DNA of 64,000 nt from an uncultured Desulfovibrio sp. (GCA_910587035.1 CAJUMQ010000006.1:33498-97497); one strand, 5' to 3'. Shown: positions 6,842-16,135, numbered from the stretch's first letter. The notes: generated from the sequence alone by a model not told the origin. Numbers and translations are program-made.

Positions 6842-8596
6842 ATGAGTGATCTGGAAAGGAAAGGATTGAGTCCCAGGGGCGCCCAGGCTCCGGAAAATAG
6901 ACGCAAGCGCCCACGCGATGGCGAACTGGGAACCGGCCGCAGAAGCATCCGGGATGATATTGTGGACGTGGACAGGGATATTTTGCGTCTGCTTCTGCGC
7001 AGACGCAACCTGCTGGAAAAAATATCCACGCGCGGCAGGGTGGATGCCGCTGATGAGAAATACCTCAGGGAGGCCTGGCAGCAGGATGTTGCCCGTGTTA
7101 GCAGGGATGCCGAGCTTTCCGGACGCTTTTTTTCCCTTATGCAGCAGGTGGAGTTTTTGCCCCGCCCAAGCGGCCAGGGGGCTGGCGTCCAGACAAATCA
7201 GCCTGGCAGCGCGCGCAGGGAGGCTTTCAACCTTGCTCCACCGCGTCAGGCCGTGAACTTTTCTCTCAATGCCCCACTCGATTGCGGGCAGACACAAGCG
7301 TGGCTCTATCTTGCTTGCGCAGCTGGAGCACCCATGCGTCTGGCCCCTGCCCTGCAGAATGACCCTGTAATCGATTGCGTGAAAGCTCTCAACCAGCTGG
7401 GTGCATCCCTGACACGCGAGGATGAGGCAATTCTTGTGCGGGGAGGTGAACCGGCCACAAGACCGGACAAGGTCATTCATCTTGGAGACAGCGAATTTAA
7501 TTTCTATCTGTTTATAGCCCATTATCTTGGCCGTTATTCGCGCGTCAAATTCACTGGCGGCACGGATCTGAAACTGGCGGACTTTACCTGCCTGCGTCAT
7601 GTATTGCCAGAACTGGGCGCCCGTCTTGTGCACGTTGTGCCCAAAAGCTGCGGTCTGCCGGCCCGACTTGAATGCTCAGGCATGTTGCCGCCAGAATTCA
7701 AGTTCGGTCCGGAGCTGCCTGCAGCCTTTGCCGAGGCGCTAATTCTTGCTGCTTCTTTTTATGAGCAGCCTTTTGGGCTTGACCTGTCCAAGCACCCGGA
7801 GCGGGAATCTGTTTTTGCCCGCATCCTGCCCATGCTTGATGCCTGCGGCGCTGTGTATGTAATATCTCCTGCCGGAGGCATCAATCTGGAACCGGCAACC
7901 CTTTCCATTCCCCCCAAGCCAAACCTGCCCCTGGATCCACTTCTAGGCTCCTTTATGGTTGCCTTTGCCTCCGTTCTAGGCGGCGAGGCCACTCTTAAGG
8001 GTCAATGGCCGGAATGGCCTGATTGTGGTTCATTATGGACATTACTGGCCAGCATGGATAAAAATTGGCAGAGAGCGACCGATGGCATTTCCCTGACTGC
8101 CCAAACACCACTCCAGGAATACGACCTTGCAACCGCGGATGCCACCCTTCTGGAAAAAATCCCTCCGGCTTTTGTTCCACTTTTTGCCTCCCTGGCTGCC
8201 TGCGCAGCCCTGCGCGGAGGCAAGTCAACATTACCACAGGCAATGGCGAATGATGCCATTGTAATTGACTTCCTCCATTCCGCCGGACTGGAGGCCAGAG
8301 TGGAAGGCGACATCGCAGCCACCGGCAATGGCGTGCACATATGGAATGCGCCCACACCAGCCTGGGCCATGGCCATGGCCCTGGCCGCATGCGCAAGGCC
8401 AGGCAATGCCGGTTTCCCCCTTGGCAATCCAGGCATTATGACCTCTCTCTGGCCCATGTTCTGGGTTTTTTACAACTCGCTGCCCAATCCCACTTTAAAA
8501 AAGCCAGACGAGCCGGCTCCTGCTCCAAACCGCAGGCGGCGCATTTTGACTACAGCCATTGCCCAGGTGCCAGAGCTGAAAGATGAGGATCTATAA
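6842..8596 (+). CDS. Chorismate mutase-like/EPSP synthase-like fusion, active site degenerate
   Basis: A 584-residue protein. Residues about 35-110 resemble an AroQ-type chorismate mutase helix bundle (DDIVDVDRDILRLLLRRRNLL). Residues about 135-540 follow the two-lobed repeat pattern of 3-phosphoshikimate 1-carboxyvinyltransferase, with recognisable segments around FTGGTDLKLADFTCLRHVL and IPPAFVPLFASLAACAALRGG. Key EPSPS signatures are missing. The (G/S)xKS loop reads NAPLDCGQTQ, the GNxGTxxR segment reads LGDSEFNFYLF, and the DMPD and RxKESDR motifs are not preserved. It is probably a non-catalytic or repurposed paralog rather than working aroA. No clear ribosome binding site precedes this start. 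Confidence 0.7.
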   Translation: MSDLERKGLSPRGAQAPENRRKRPRDGELGTGRRSIRDDIVDVDRDILRLLLRRRNLLEKISTRGRVDAADEKYLREAWQQDVARVSRDAELSGRFFSLMQQVEFLPRPSGQGAGVQTNQPGSARREAFNLAPPRQAVNFSLNAPLDCGQTQAWLYLACAAGAPMRLAPALQNDPVIDCVKALNQLGASLTREDEAILVRGGEPATRPDKVIHLGDSEFNFYLFIAHYLGRYSRVKFTGGTDLKLADFTCLRHVLPELGARLVHVVPKSCGLPARLECSGMLPPEFKFGPELPAAFAEALILAASFYEQPFGLDLSKHPERESVFARILPMLDACGAVYVISPAGGINLEPATLSIPPKPNLPLDPLLGSFMVAFASVLGGEATLKGQWPEWPDCGSLWTLLASMDKNWQRATDGISLTAQTPLQEYDLATADATLLEKIPPAFVPLFASLAACAALRGGKSTLPQAMANDAIVIDFLHSAGLEARVEGDIAATGNGVHIWNAPTPAWAMAMALAACARPGNAGFPLGNPGIMTSLWPMFWVFYNSLPNPTLKKPDEPAPAPNRRRRILTTAIAQVPELKDEDL

Positions 8597-8661
8597 GTAG
8601 TTCACAATATTGCCAGGATGTTGCTGCTTGCAAATGCGCTTTCAATGCTTAATAGTTTGCC

Positions 8662-11637
8662 ATGAGCAAACCAGTAATACATATTGAAAAAGCGCGTCAG
8701 CACAATCTGAAAAATATCAGTCTGGACATACCACGGGATGAGCTGGTGGTGGTCTGCGGGCCTTCAGGATCCGGCAAATCCACTCTTGCCTTTGATATTG
8801 TCTATGCCGAAGGACAAAGACGCTATGTAGAATCCCTCTCGGCCTATGCCAGACAGTTTCTGCCACAGATGGACAAGCCAAATGTGGAAAAAATTGAGGG
8901 CCTCTCCCCAGCCATTTCCCTGGAACAGCAGGGCCTGGCGCGAAACCCCCGCTCCACCGTGGGCACAGTCACGGAAATCCATGATTTTCTGCGTGTGTTT
9001 TTTGCCCGTCTCGGCAAAATGCACTGCCCAAAATGCGGCAGGATCATAGAAAATCGCGCCATTGATGAAATCCTCGCGGATATTCTTGCTCTGCCGGCCT
9101 CTGAAAAATTCATGATTATTGCTCCGCTGATTGAGCTGCAAAAAGGTACGCAACAGGATTTGCTGCGCAAGCTTAAAGCGGAGGGTTTTGCCAGGGTGCG
9201 CGTGGATGGCCAATTTTATACCATTGATGATGTCCCTGCTCTGGAAAAAAATAAAAAACACACAGTGGAGCTTGTTGTTGACAGATTGATCAACAAGGAT
9301 GGAATACGTTCGCGGCTCGCAGATTCAGTGGAGCTGGCCCTTGCCCGCGGCCAGGGCAGGCTTGTGCTGCACCGGCCTGATGCTCCAGACAGGGATCGGG
9401 ATACCATTTTCTCCACTGTGGCAGCCTGTCCATCCTGCCGTATTTCCTTGCCCACGCCTTCTCCACAGCTTTTTTCATTCAACGGTCCACAGGGGGCCTG
9501 CCCCCGTTGCGTGGGGCTTGGTAGCATTGAATACTTTGAGCCGCGCCTTATTGCTCCCAACAGGGGGCTTTCCCTGAAGGATGGCGCCCTGCTGCCCTGG
9601 GCATCCCCCCATGTGTTTGACAGATACAAGCGATATCTGGCCGCGCTGGGAAAGAGGCAGAAATTCAAATTGGACACGCCGCTCGATGAATTTTCTGACA
9701 CGGCACTTGCCACACTATTTTATGGGGAAGATGAAAAGGGAGCGCCTCTGGCCGGTAGTCTGGGTTTGCGTCGCAACTGGCTTGGTGGATCCGTGGCTCT
9801 TGCTGCCACCGGGGATCATCAAAGCGCAAAATTCGCCCATGCCATAAAACAGCAGATGGAAGTCTATGCCACCAATGAACGCTGGCCTGGTGTCATCCCC
9901 TTGCTCGAGCGCGGCATGCAGTACGGGGATGCCTGGCGGGAGGAGCTGTCCCGCTTTCAGCAGTCATGCGATTGTCCGGATTGTTCCGGTTCAAGGCTCA
10001 GGCCGGAGGCTCTTGCCGTAAAAATTGATGGCGTTTCCATAGCCGACTTTTGCGGAATGTCTGTCACCCGCGCCCTGGAGTGGATTAAGGAGAGGAAATT
10101 CACAGGCCGTCATGCCCTTATCGCCGAGCCGCTTTTAAAAGAGCTCACCTTCCGGCTATCATTCATGACCAATGTGGGGCTTGACTACCTGTCTCTTGGG
10201 CGCGCCATGGCCACCTTGTCCGGTGGCGAGGCCCAGAGAATACGCCTGGCCTCTCAGCTTGGCTCTGGCCTGGTGGGAGTAACATATGTGCTTGATGAAC
10301 CATCCATAGGGCTGCATCCCCGCGATAATGAACGTCTGTTGGGCACATTGCGCTCCCTGCAGAAAAGAGGAAACACAGTGCTTGTGGTGGAACATGATGA
10401 GGCAACCATTTGCGAGGCGGACACGGTAATTGAACTTGGCCCCGGCTCTGGCATTCATGGCGGTGATATCATGTTTCAGGGCGATGTCGCCGATCTTCTG
10501 GAAAAATCGGACTCCCTCACTGCACGCTATCTGCGTGGCGACGAAGTCATTCCCCTGCCGGAAGCCAGGCGTCAGGGCAAAGGCGAGCTGGTTTTTCACA
10601 ATATAACGACCAATAATCTGCGCGGCATTGACTGCCATATTCCCCTTGGCGTTTTCACATGTGTAACCGGGGTGTCAGGATCCGGCAAAAGTTCCCTGGT
10701 TGTGGACAGCATCTACAAGCATCTTGCTCTTGCCCAGGGGCTCAAGGTGGATAACCCGGGCATCATTGCCGGCATGTCCTACGAGAATGGCGCCAAACCA
10801 GTTGAGCGCATCATTGCCATTGATCAAACTCCCATAGGGCGCACTCCACGCTCCAATCCTGCCACCTATACCAAAATTTTTGACGAAATAAGAAACATAT
10901 TCGCCATGACTCCAGACGCGCGAAAACGTGGCTACAAGCCTGGCCGTTTCAGCTTCAATGTGCGCGGCGGTCGCTGCGAGGCCTGTTCCGGCGACGGGCA
11001 AATGCGCGTGGAAATGCACTTTCTGCCGGATATTTATGTCACCTGCGATGTATGCGGAGGCGCCCGTTACAATCACGAAACCCTGGAAGTGCGCTACAAG
11101 GGCCTTAATATCGCGGAAGTTCTGAATCTTACAGTGCAGCAGGCGCGCCAGTTTTTTGAGAATTATCCAACTCTGGAAAGGCGTCTGGCAATGCTGGAAG
11201 AGGTAGGGCTTGGCTATATTCAGCTGGGGCAGCCGGCAACCACACTTTCTGGTGGCGAGGCACAGAGAATCAAAATATCCCGCGAGCTTGGCAAGCGTTC
11301 CCTGCCAGGCACCATGTATATTCTGGATGAACCCACCACCGGACTGCACATGCACGAGGTGGGCAAGCTTATAAAGGTTCTGCATGCGTTGGTGGACAAG
11401 GGCGCCAGTGTTGTAGTCATAGAGCACAATACGGACATGATTCTGGCTGCAGATCATGTGCTGGATATGGGGCCTGGAGGTGGTGAAAATGGCGGTCTTA
11501 TTGTCTCGAGCGGCACGCCCGAGGCCATTGTTGCCGATCCCAATTCCATAACCGGCAAATTCCTCATGCAAGAGCGCTCCCAGAGAAGGCGAAGAAAAGT
11601 GGCATTGGAGAGTGGGGCCGACATGGCAAAAGTATAG
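8662..11637 (+). CDS. uvrA: Excinuclease ABC subunit A
   Basis: The DNA-damage recognition ATPase of nucleotide excision repair, 991 residues, somewhat longer than the roughly 940-residue E. coli protein. Two ABC modules are present. Walker A motifs GPSGSGKSTL (about 33) and GVSGSGKSSL (about 670) are each paired with an ABC signature LSGGEAQRI. Zinc-finger cysteines CPKC, CPSC and CEACSGDG...CDVCGG are intact. It loads UvrB at lesions. No LexA-type operator was identified upstream, so SOS control cannot be claimed from the sequence. Confidence 0.98.
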   Translation: MSKPVIHIEKARQHNLKNISLDIPRDELVVVCGPSGSGKSTLAFDIVYAEGQRRYVESLSAYARQFLPQMDKPNVEKIEGLSPAISLEQQGLARNPRSTVGTVTEIHDFLRVFFARLGKMHCPKCGRIIENRAIDEILADILALPASEKFMIIAPLIELQKGTQQDLLRKLKAEGFARVRVDGQFYTIDDVPALEKNKKHTVELVVDRLINKDGIRSRLADSVELALARGQGRLVLHRPDAPDRDRDTIFSTVAACPSCRISLPTPSPQLFSFNGPQGACPRCVGLGSIEYFEPRLIAPNRGLSLKDGALLPWASPHVFDRYKRYLAALGKRQKFKLDTPLDEFSDTALATLFYGEDEKGAPLAGSLGLRRNWLGGSVALAATGDHQSAKFAHAIKQQMEVYATNERWPGVIPLLERGMQYGDAWREELSRFQQSCDCPDCSGSRLRPEALAVKIDGVSIADFCGMSVTRALEWIKERKFTGRHALIAEPLLKELTFRLSFMTNVGLDYLSLGRAMATLSGGEAQRIRLASQLGSGLVGVTYVLDEPSIGLHPRDNERLLGTLRSLQKRGNTVLVVEHDEATICEADTVIELGPGSGIHGGDIMFQGDVADLLEKSDSLTARYLRGDEVIPLPEARRQGKGELVFHNITTNNLRGIDCHIPLGVFTCVTGVSGSGKSSLVVDSIYKHLALAQGLKVDNPGIIAGMSYENGAKPVERIIAIDQTPIGRTPRSNPATYTKIFDEIRNIFAMTPDARKRGYKPGRFSFNVRGGRCEACSGDGQMRVEMHFLPDIYVTCDVCGGARYNHETLEVRYKGLNIAEVLNLTVQQARQFFENYPTLERRLAMLEEVGLGYIQLGQPATTLSGGEAQRIKISRELGKRSLPGTMYILDEPTTGLHMHEVGKLIKVLHALVDKGASVVVIEHNTDMILAADHVLDMGPGGGENGGLIVSSGTPEAIVADPNSITGKFLMQERSQRRRRKVALESGADMAKV

Positions 11638-11729
11638 AAACAGGCAAATTTTTGCAATTATTTGCCATTCTCGAATGGTCTGGATCAGGTAGCCTTTGCG
11701 AACATCAATATTCCAACAAGGAGAAAAGG

Positions 11730-12341
11730 ATGAAGATGCAGTTTTCCGGTATTAAAAGACGTGCCAGGCGTCATTTCCTTGCCATTATGGCTTTGGCTAC
11801 AACCGTCCTGGCATTGCCGCTCCTTGCCACACAGACGCTGGCCGCGGATGCCAAAAAGCCCCTTGTAGTATACTACTCTGAATCCGGCAATACACAAAAG
11901 GTTGCCGAGGAGATTCACAAACTTGTGGGTGGGGATATCCTGCGCATCGAGCCTGCCACACCCTACCCCACCAATTATAAGGAATTGACCGAAGTCGCCA
12001 AGGAAGAACAGAATAAAAATGCCAGGCCGGCAATTAAAACAGCCATACCCGACATGAGCCAGTATGGCTTGATTTTTCTGGGCTATCCCAATTGGTGGAG
12101 CAGCATGCCAATGCCTGTATACACTTTTGTGGAAAAGGCGGATCTGAAAAATATCTCCATCGCGCCTTTTGACACCCACGGGGGGGGCGGTTTGGGCCAC
12201 AGTATCGAAGATTTGAAAAAAATCGCGCCGCAATGCAAAATACTTGACCCACTGGCCATCAGCGGCAATTCTGCCGGCTCATCCGCAGCCAATGCAAAAG
12301 TTCGCCAGTGGCTTGAAAAAATGGGCTTTGCCGCCAAATAA
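11730..12341 (+). CDS. Exported flavodoxin with Tat-type signal
   Basis: A 203-residue flavodoxin preceded by an export signal. RRARRHFLAIM (about 10-20) fits a twin-arginine signal. A hydrophobic stretch follows, with likely cleavage near TLA-ADA at about 38. The FMN phosphate loop SESGNTQ, GYPNWW and the glycine-rich THGGGGLG segment identify the fold. ATG 11730 is chosen because AAGGAG lies 6 nt upstream; an upstream in-frame extension lacks one. Tat export would allow folding with FMN in the cytoplasm before transport. The periplasmic partner is unknown. It ends before a bidirectional terminator. Confidence 0.85.
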   Translation: MKMQFSGIKRRARRHFLAIMALATTVLALPLLATQTLAADAKKPLVVYYSESGNTQKVAEEIHKLVGGDILRIEPATPYPTNYKELTEVAKEEQNKNARPAIKTAIPDMSQYGLIFLGYPNWWSSMPMPVYTFVEKADLKNISIAPFDTHGGGGLGHSIEDLKKIAPQCKILDPLAISGNSAGSSAANAKVRQWLEKMGFAAK

Positions 12342-12365
12342 CACCGCAAAGATGGACACATAAAT

Positions 12366-12402
12366 AAAAAAGCATCCGACAGTTTTTGGCGGATGCTTTT
12401 TT
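12366..12402. terminator. Bidirectional terminator between the flavodoxin and alcohol dehydrogenase genes
   Basis: AGCATCCG (12371-12378) and CGGATGCT (12390-12397) form a perfect 8-bp stem. A-run at 12366-12371 and T-run at 12397-12402 flank it, so it can stop transcription from both sides. Confidence 0.85.
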
Positions 12403-12453
12403 ATGGATGCGCCCCCGTCAGGGCGCGCTCAAATTTCGTGCTTGCAAATCACA

Positions 12454-13665
12454 CTATGCAAGTTGCTTAAGGGAGACTGTATATATATTGGCAATTATCT
12501 CAGGTGTTGCCGGCACAGGAGCCAGGGAAAGCAGGAGCCCCAGTGATGGTGTGGTCTGGGCCAGCTCGGTCAGTCTTGCCACATCATTTGCTGAATAGCC
12601 TTCATCCGAAAGTTTATGGGGCACACCAACAGATGCAAGCCACTTCTCAAGCCCCACGGCGCAGGCATGGGCTTCATTTGCATTGCCTTTAAGGCCTGGC
12701 ACCAGAGGTCGGAGAATCTCGGCCAGCACTTCCGCCCTCGAGGGATAGATTGTCTCCACCATGGCCGGCACAATCATGGCCAGACCAAGACCATGGGCCA
12801 GCTCAGGTTTCACCGCGCTGAGGGGGTGCTCCAGGGCATGGGTATAGTGCAGAAGGCCATTGTCAAAGCTCACACCGGCTATGAGGGCTGCATAAGCCAG
12901 AAAATAACGGGCCCTGATGTCCCCGGGATCTTTCTCGGCAACAGGAAGCCAGCGACCCACAAGCTCAATGCACCTCTTTGCCAGCTCTATGGAAAGAGGA
13001 TTGGCGGCAAGGGAAGTGGCGGCCTCGATGCTGTGATTGACAGCGTCAATGGACACAAAGCGCGTCTGGGTTGGCGGCAGGGATGCCATTAGTTTTGGAT
13101 CATCAATGGAATAGCGTGGATACAGGCAATCAAAGGCAATGGCCGGCTTGTAATCCAGCTCTGTAATGGTGGCCACGGCAAAACGGTTGGCCTCGCTGCC
13201 CGTGCCATGGGTAAGATTTACAACTACAATGGGGGCGGCCTTCTCCGGCGCGAATTTGCCCTCGTACAGTTCCTCGGCAGTTACACCGGGATTGGCAAGC
13301 AATACCGCCGCGCTCTTGCCTGCATCAATGGGGCTCCCCCCACCTATGCAGATAACAGCAGCCGCGCCATTTTTTTTGCCAAGAGCCGCGGCCTCGTTGA
13401 TGGATGTGGTTGTGGGATTGGGAGTGACCTTGTCATAAAGAGTTATGCCAATGCCATTTTCGGCACAGGCCTTCTGCACATGATCCCAGGCGCCAGTCTT
13501 TCTGTAGGAGCTGCCACCGGTGACACAGAGCACATTTTTTATGTTTTCCTTCTTTAGCTCGCTGGCAATGAAGCCAATCTTTTCAATGGCGCCAGCGCCA
13601 AGAAAAACTGTTGTTTTAACACGAATTTCCCTGACTTCATTGACATCAAAATTGTCTTCCCACAT
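12454..13665 (-). CDS. Iron-containing alcohol dehydrogenase
   Basis: A 403-residue group III (iron-dependent) NAD(P)-linked alcohol dehydrogenase. The nucleotide-binding segment ICIGGGSPIDAGK is near 100 and the HGTGSEANRFAV motif near 155. The metal ligands lie in DAVNHSIEAA (about 205), LLHYTHALEHPL (about 275) and the following ELAHGLG segment. AAGGAG 7 nt before the ATG supports the start. It probably interconverts short-chain alcohols or diols and aldehydes in fermentative metabolism; the actual substrate cannot be read. It stands alone between a terminator and a divergent intergenic region. Confidence 0.93.
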   Translation of the reverse strand: MWEDNFDVNEVREIRVKTTVFLGAGAIEKIGFIASELKKENIKNVLCVTGGSSYRKTGAWDHVQKACAENGIGITLYDKVTPNPTTTSINEAAALGKKNGAAAVICIGGGSPIDAGKSAAVLLANPGVTAEELYEGKFAPEKAAPIVVVNLTHGTGSEANRFAVATITELDYKPAIAFDCLYPRYSIDDPKLMASLPPTQTRFVSIDAVNHSIEAATSLAANPLSIELAKRCIELVGRWLPVAEKDPGDIRARYFLAYAALIAGVSFDNGLLHYTHALEHPLSAVKPELAHGLGLAMIVPAMVETIYPSRAEVLAEILRPLVPGLKGNANEAHACAVGLEKWLASVGVPHKLSDEGYSANDVARLTELAQTTPSLGLLLSLAPVPATPEIIANIYTVSLKQLA

Positions 13666-13858
13666 ATTTGTCTCCTTGTTTATAAGGCTTCTTGCTGGTT
13701 ATGGGCAACGGTATTGCGATCATCATGCAATTACGCAATTCAGTCTGCCGGAACTGCCATTATCATATAATAAACCCTGATTGGCAATAAATTTGCCGCT
13801 CTTGCCCATCTTAATTTTTATCCGCAAACCATGTAGAATATTTCAAAAATTCAATATA

Positions 13859-13887
13859 GCATATGTCTATTGGAAATAGACATATGC
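13859..13887. repeat. Perfect 13-bp inverted repeat with 3-nt loop
   Basis: GCATATGTCTATT (13859-13871), loop GGA, AATAGACATATGC (13875-13887). No T-run follows, so a terminator is unlikely. It lies in the 365-nt divergent gap (13666-14030) between the alcohol dehydrogenase and fmdB-like genes and may be an operator. Apart from this and the small reading frame at 13997, no other feature is evident in the gap. Confidence 0.6.
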
Positions 13888-13996
13888 CGTTGGTGATTTT
13901 GCAAACCAGACAGGCAGTAATTGGAGACTATGCCAACTTAAACAAAAATAAAATTGGATTCCGATTTTCAAAGATCTCAAACCAGGAGGAGTTGCC

Positions 13997-14044
13997 ATGG
14001 CAGGCAATGCCCCTTTTAAGGAGAAATGCAGTGCCCATTTTTGA
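13997..14044 (+). CDS. Possible 15-codon leader peptide overlapping the fmdB-like start
   Basis: A reading frame encoding MAGNAPFKEKCSAHF begins at ATG 13997 behind a strong AGGAGGA (13984-13990) with 6-nt spacing. It ends with TGA at 14042-14044, 11 bases past the GTG start of the zinc-ribbon gene in another frame. The ribosome binding site of the zinc-ribbon gene (AAGGAG, 14018-14023) lies inside it, so translation of the two would be coupled. No homology is known. Confidence 0.35.
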   Translation: MAGNAPFKEKCSAHF

Positions 14045-14282
14045 GTTTACCTGCGGCAAATGCGGCAGCAGCTTTGAAGAAATAGTCCGCTCCACAGACC
14101 AGACCATCATATGCCCGCATTGCGGCTGCCAGGATTGCTCTCGCCAGCCAAGCGCGCCCAGCCCGCTCAAAAAGGGCGCTTTCCCGTTTAAACCGGGACC
14201 TGTCCATCCATTGGGCGCCTATAATCGCGGGCCGTCACCCTGCTCACAATGCTCTCCCGGCAGTTGCCCTGGCAATGAATGA
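14031..14282 (+). CDS. FmdB-family zinc ribbon protein
   Basis: An 83-residue protein starting with the FmdB/CxxC-CxxC signature PIFEFTCGKCGSSFEEI, with the second CxxC pair at ICPHCG. The C-terminal part is Pro/Gly/Cys-rich and low in complexity. GTG 14031 is used because AAGGAG lies 7 nt upstream and the family usually begins at this point; the in-frame upstream extension does not match the family. The role of FmdB ribbons is not well defined; they are suspected regulators or metal-binding accessory proteins. Confidence 0.75.
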   Translation: MPIFEFTCGKCGSSFEEIVRSTDQTIICPHCGCQDCSRQPSAPSPLKKGAFPFKPGPVHPLGAYNRGPSPCSQCSPGSCPGNE

Positions 14283-14457
14283 GACTGGCATGGTGGCATT
14301 CTTCCTGACCCTGACCGTATCAGATATCTCATTTATTGCGTATGCTTGATGCAATTGGGTTCATAAAATTATCTCAAGCATATTAGATAGTTGCCTATTT
14401 TTTTGTGTCCTTTGAGCCTGGATATCCAGGGTCACTGCCAGGGGACTCTTAAAAACA

Positions 14458-14486
14458 AAAACGGCAGGCCTTTGTCCTGCCGTTTT
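14458..14486. terminator. Bidirectional terminator after the fmdB-like gene and the DUF4139 gene
   Basis: AAAACGGCAGG (14458-14468) and CCTGCCGTTTT (14476-14486) form a perfect 11-bp stem with a 7-nt loop between two convergent genes. A separate 14-bp perfect palindrome, CCTGGATATCCAGG, lies at 14417-14430 in the same gap. Confidence 0.8.
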
Positions 14487-14517
14487 CAGTAATCCATTAT
14501 ATGTCTGATATCACGGT

Positions 14518-16125
14518 CTAGGGCACATCTGGCAGCAGGGGCAGTTTTTCTGGCGAAGAGATGGTTATCTCATGCTCAATAACCGCCTTGCCATGGGCTG
14601 CCACGTCCACATCCCAGAAGATCATATGCTCCTTGTTATCCACAGTTGATTTTGGCTTGTCGTTATAGGTTACAGTTATATTGTCATTGGCAACCATTGG
14701 CGCTGGTCTTTCTACCTTGACCCTGATCTCCCTGTCATGCCTGTTGGTGATGGTGTAGGTCCAGGCTCCTGTCCATGTCTTGCTGGTATTGATAAAGCCG
14801 GTTTCGCCCTGTTTGCTGCTATCGATGGTCGTATGCACGCTCACCCGCGGATCAGCGCCAAAAAAGAGCTCGGCATTGCCGCTTTTTGGCCTGAATACAC
14901 CATTGCCTATGCTCTGGCCGTCCACGCTAAACCTGGCTGTTCCTGCAGGCCATGCCCTTGTCTGGGGCAGATCGTACTTGCAAAGCAGCCATACACGGTT
15001 GTCGCCATCGCTGGGTCTGGCCAGCCACTGCAGGGGTGTCTTCCATGTGTCTGAAGTGATCTCCAGATGGAAACGGCCTTCAGGCATGCCTTTGGCAGAG
15101 AGGGTCCAGGAGGCATAGAGTGAATCGGTGTCCGCAAGCACCGGGGCTGCGCTTTCAACCTGTGGCGGAGTGGCGCTGAGCATGACGGGGGCGGCATCTG
15201 CGGCTCTTGCATTTTTGGCCGCACTCCCGGCAGCCGCCCTGGGCTGTGGCTTTGGCGTTGGCGCCGGTGTGCCGACTATCCAGCGGGGCAACGGCTCAGG
15301 CTCTCGAGGACCATACCCCAGGGTAGCCAGCGTCACCGCCGTACCCTTCCAGTCCATGCCCGAAAATTGCCACACCTCGGCCAGCATGTGCACATCCACC
15401 ATATCGCCGGATTTCATGTTGGGTCTGGCATTGAACTCATACACAGGCTGCCAGCCGCAACTGGAAAGATCATAGCTGTAATTTATCTGTATGTCCTTTT
15501 CGGGATGGCCCGCAAGGGTGACTGTCACCAGCTTGCCAACATTTGCGGCTCCGGGCATCTGCGCAAGCTCCTGCTCAACCAGACGCAGGCGTTTTTGCGC
15601 TTCTTCCTGCTCCCTGGCCAGAGCTGGCATCTGCTGCCCCATCAGGTTCTGCCTCTGCTCCAGCTCCTGGGCGCCAGCCTGGGCGGTCTGGGCCTGCCAG
15701 ACTGCCAGCCTGGCCTTGATGGTGGCCAGGCGCGCCACCAGCAGGGCGCGCTCATTCTCCACATTTTGCCTGGTGCGGGAGTGGGCGCTTGTGGGCTGAA
15801 TCACATAAGGCAGGGAATCCCAGCGGATTATGGTATTGCCTGGAGCATCCATCTGGAGATTTGACGCATCCCCGGGTATGACAAACTCTATTGCCTGGCC
15901 TGCTTCCGATTTTTGGGGGGCGATATGCTGGGTAACTGCCAGCCTGCCCCCGGTGGGAGTCAGAAGTGCTGTATCCGGCGCAGCCATGTTTAACCTGGGC
16001 TTTGCCGCATCATGATCGGCAGCCGGTGTTGCGGCATGAGCGGATTGTGGAATGCCCAGCATGGTCATGGCGCATATGGCACCCAGACGCAGTGCCATGC
16101 GCAAATTAGGTACATATTTTTTCAT
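14518..16125 (-). CDS. Exported DUF4139-domain protein
   Basis: A 535-residue secreted protein. A signal peptide covers about 1-31 (ending AHA-A). An N-terminal beta region follows, then a Gln/Glu/Ala-rich coiled coil at about 120-190. The DUF4139 mucoidy-inhibitor-like domain covers about 200-535 and contains SSCGWQPVYEFNARP and the FSGMDWKGTAVTLATLGYGP motif. An Ala/Pro-rich linker interrupts it near 275-320. Function is unknown; relatives are envelope proteins. GGAG 6 nt before the ATG and only 10 nt from the ettA stop indicate one operon with ettA. Confidence 0.78.
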   Translation of the reverse strand: MKKYVPNLRMALRLGAICAMTMLGIPQSAHAATPAADHDAAKPRLNMAAPDTALLTPTGGRLAVTQHIAPQKSEAGQAIEFVIPGDASNLQMDAPGNTIIRWDSLPYVIQPTSAHSRTRQNVENERALLVARLATIKARLAVWQAQTAQAGAQELEQRQNLMGQQMPALAREQEEAQKRLRLVEQELAQMPGAANVGKLVTVTLAGHPEKDIQINYSYDLSSCGWQPVYEFNARPNMKSGDMVDVHMLAEVWQFSGMDWKGTAVTLATLGYGPREPEPLPRWIVGTPAPTPKPQPRAAAGSAAKNARAADAAPVMLSATPPQVESAAPVLADTDSLYASWTLSAKGMPEGRFHLEITSDTWKTPLQWLARPSDGDNRVWLLCKYDLPQTRAWPAGTARFSVDGQSIGNGVFRPKSGNAELFFGADPRVSVHTTIDSSKQGETGFINTSKTWTGAWTYTITNRHDREIRVKVERPAPMVANDNITVTYNDKPKSTVDNKEHMIFWDVDVAAHGKAVIEHEITISSPEKLPLLPDVP

Positions 16126-16135
16126 TTATGCTCCA

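Noticed and set aside
6842..8596. Plain aroA annotation
   Set aside because: Catalytic EPSPS motifs are absent, so naming it aroA would mislead.
8597..8661. LexA/SOS box before uvrA
   Set aside because: No convincing palindrome in the short gap.
10675..11571. Minus-strand frame of 298 codons
   Set aside because: Antisense of the second UvrA ABC module, with no recognisable motif of its own.
13863..14030. N-terminal extension of the FmdB-type protein
   Set aside because: It begins within a palindrome and lacks a ribosome binding site; the family start and AAGGAG support GTG 14031.
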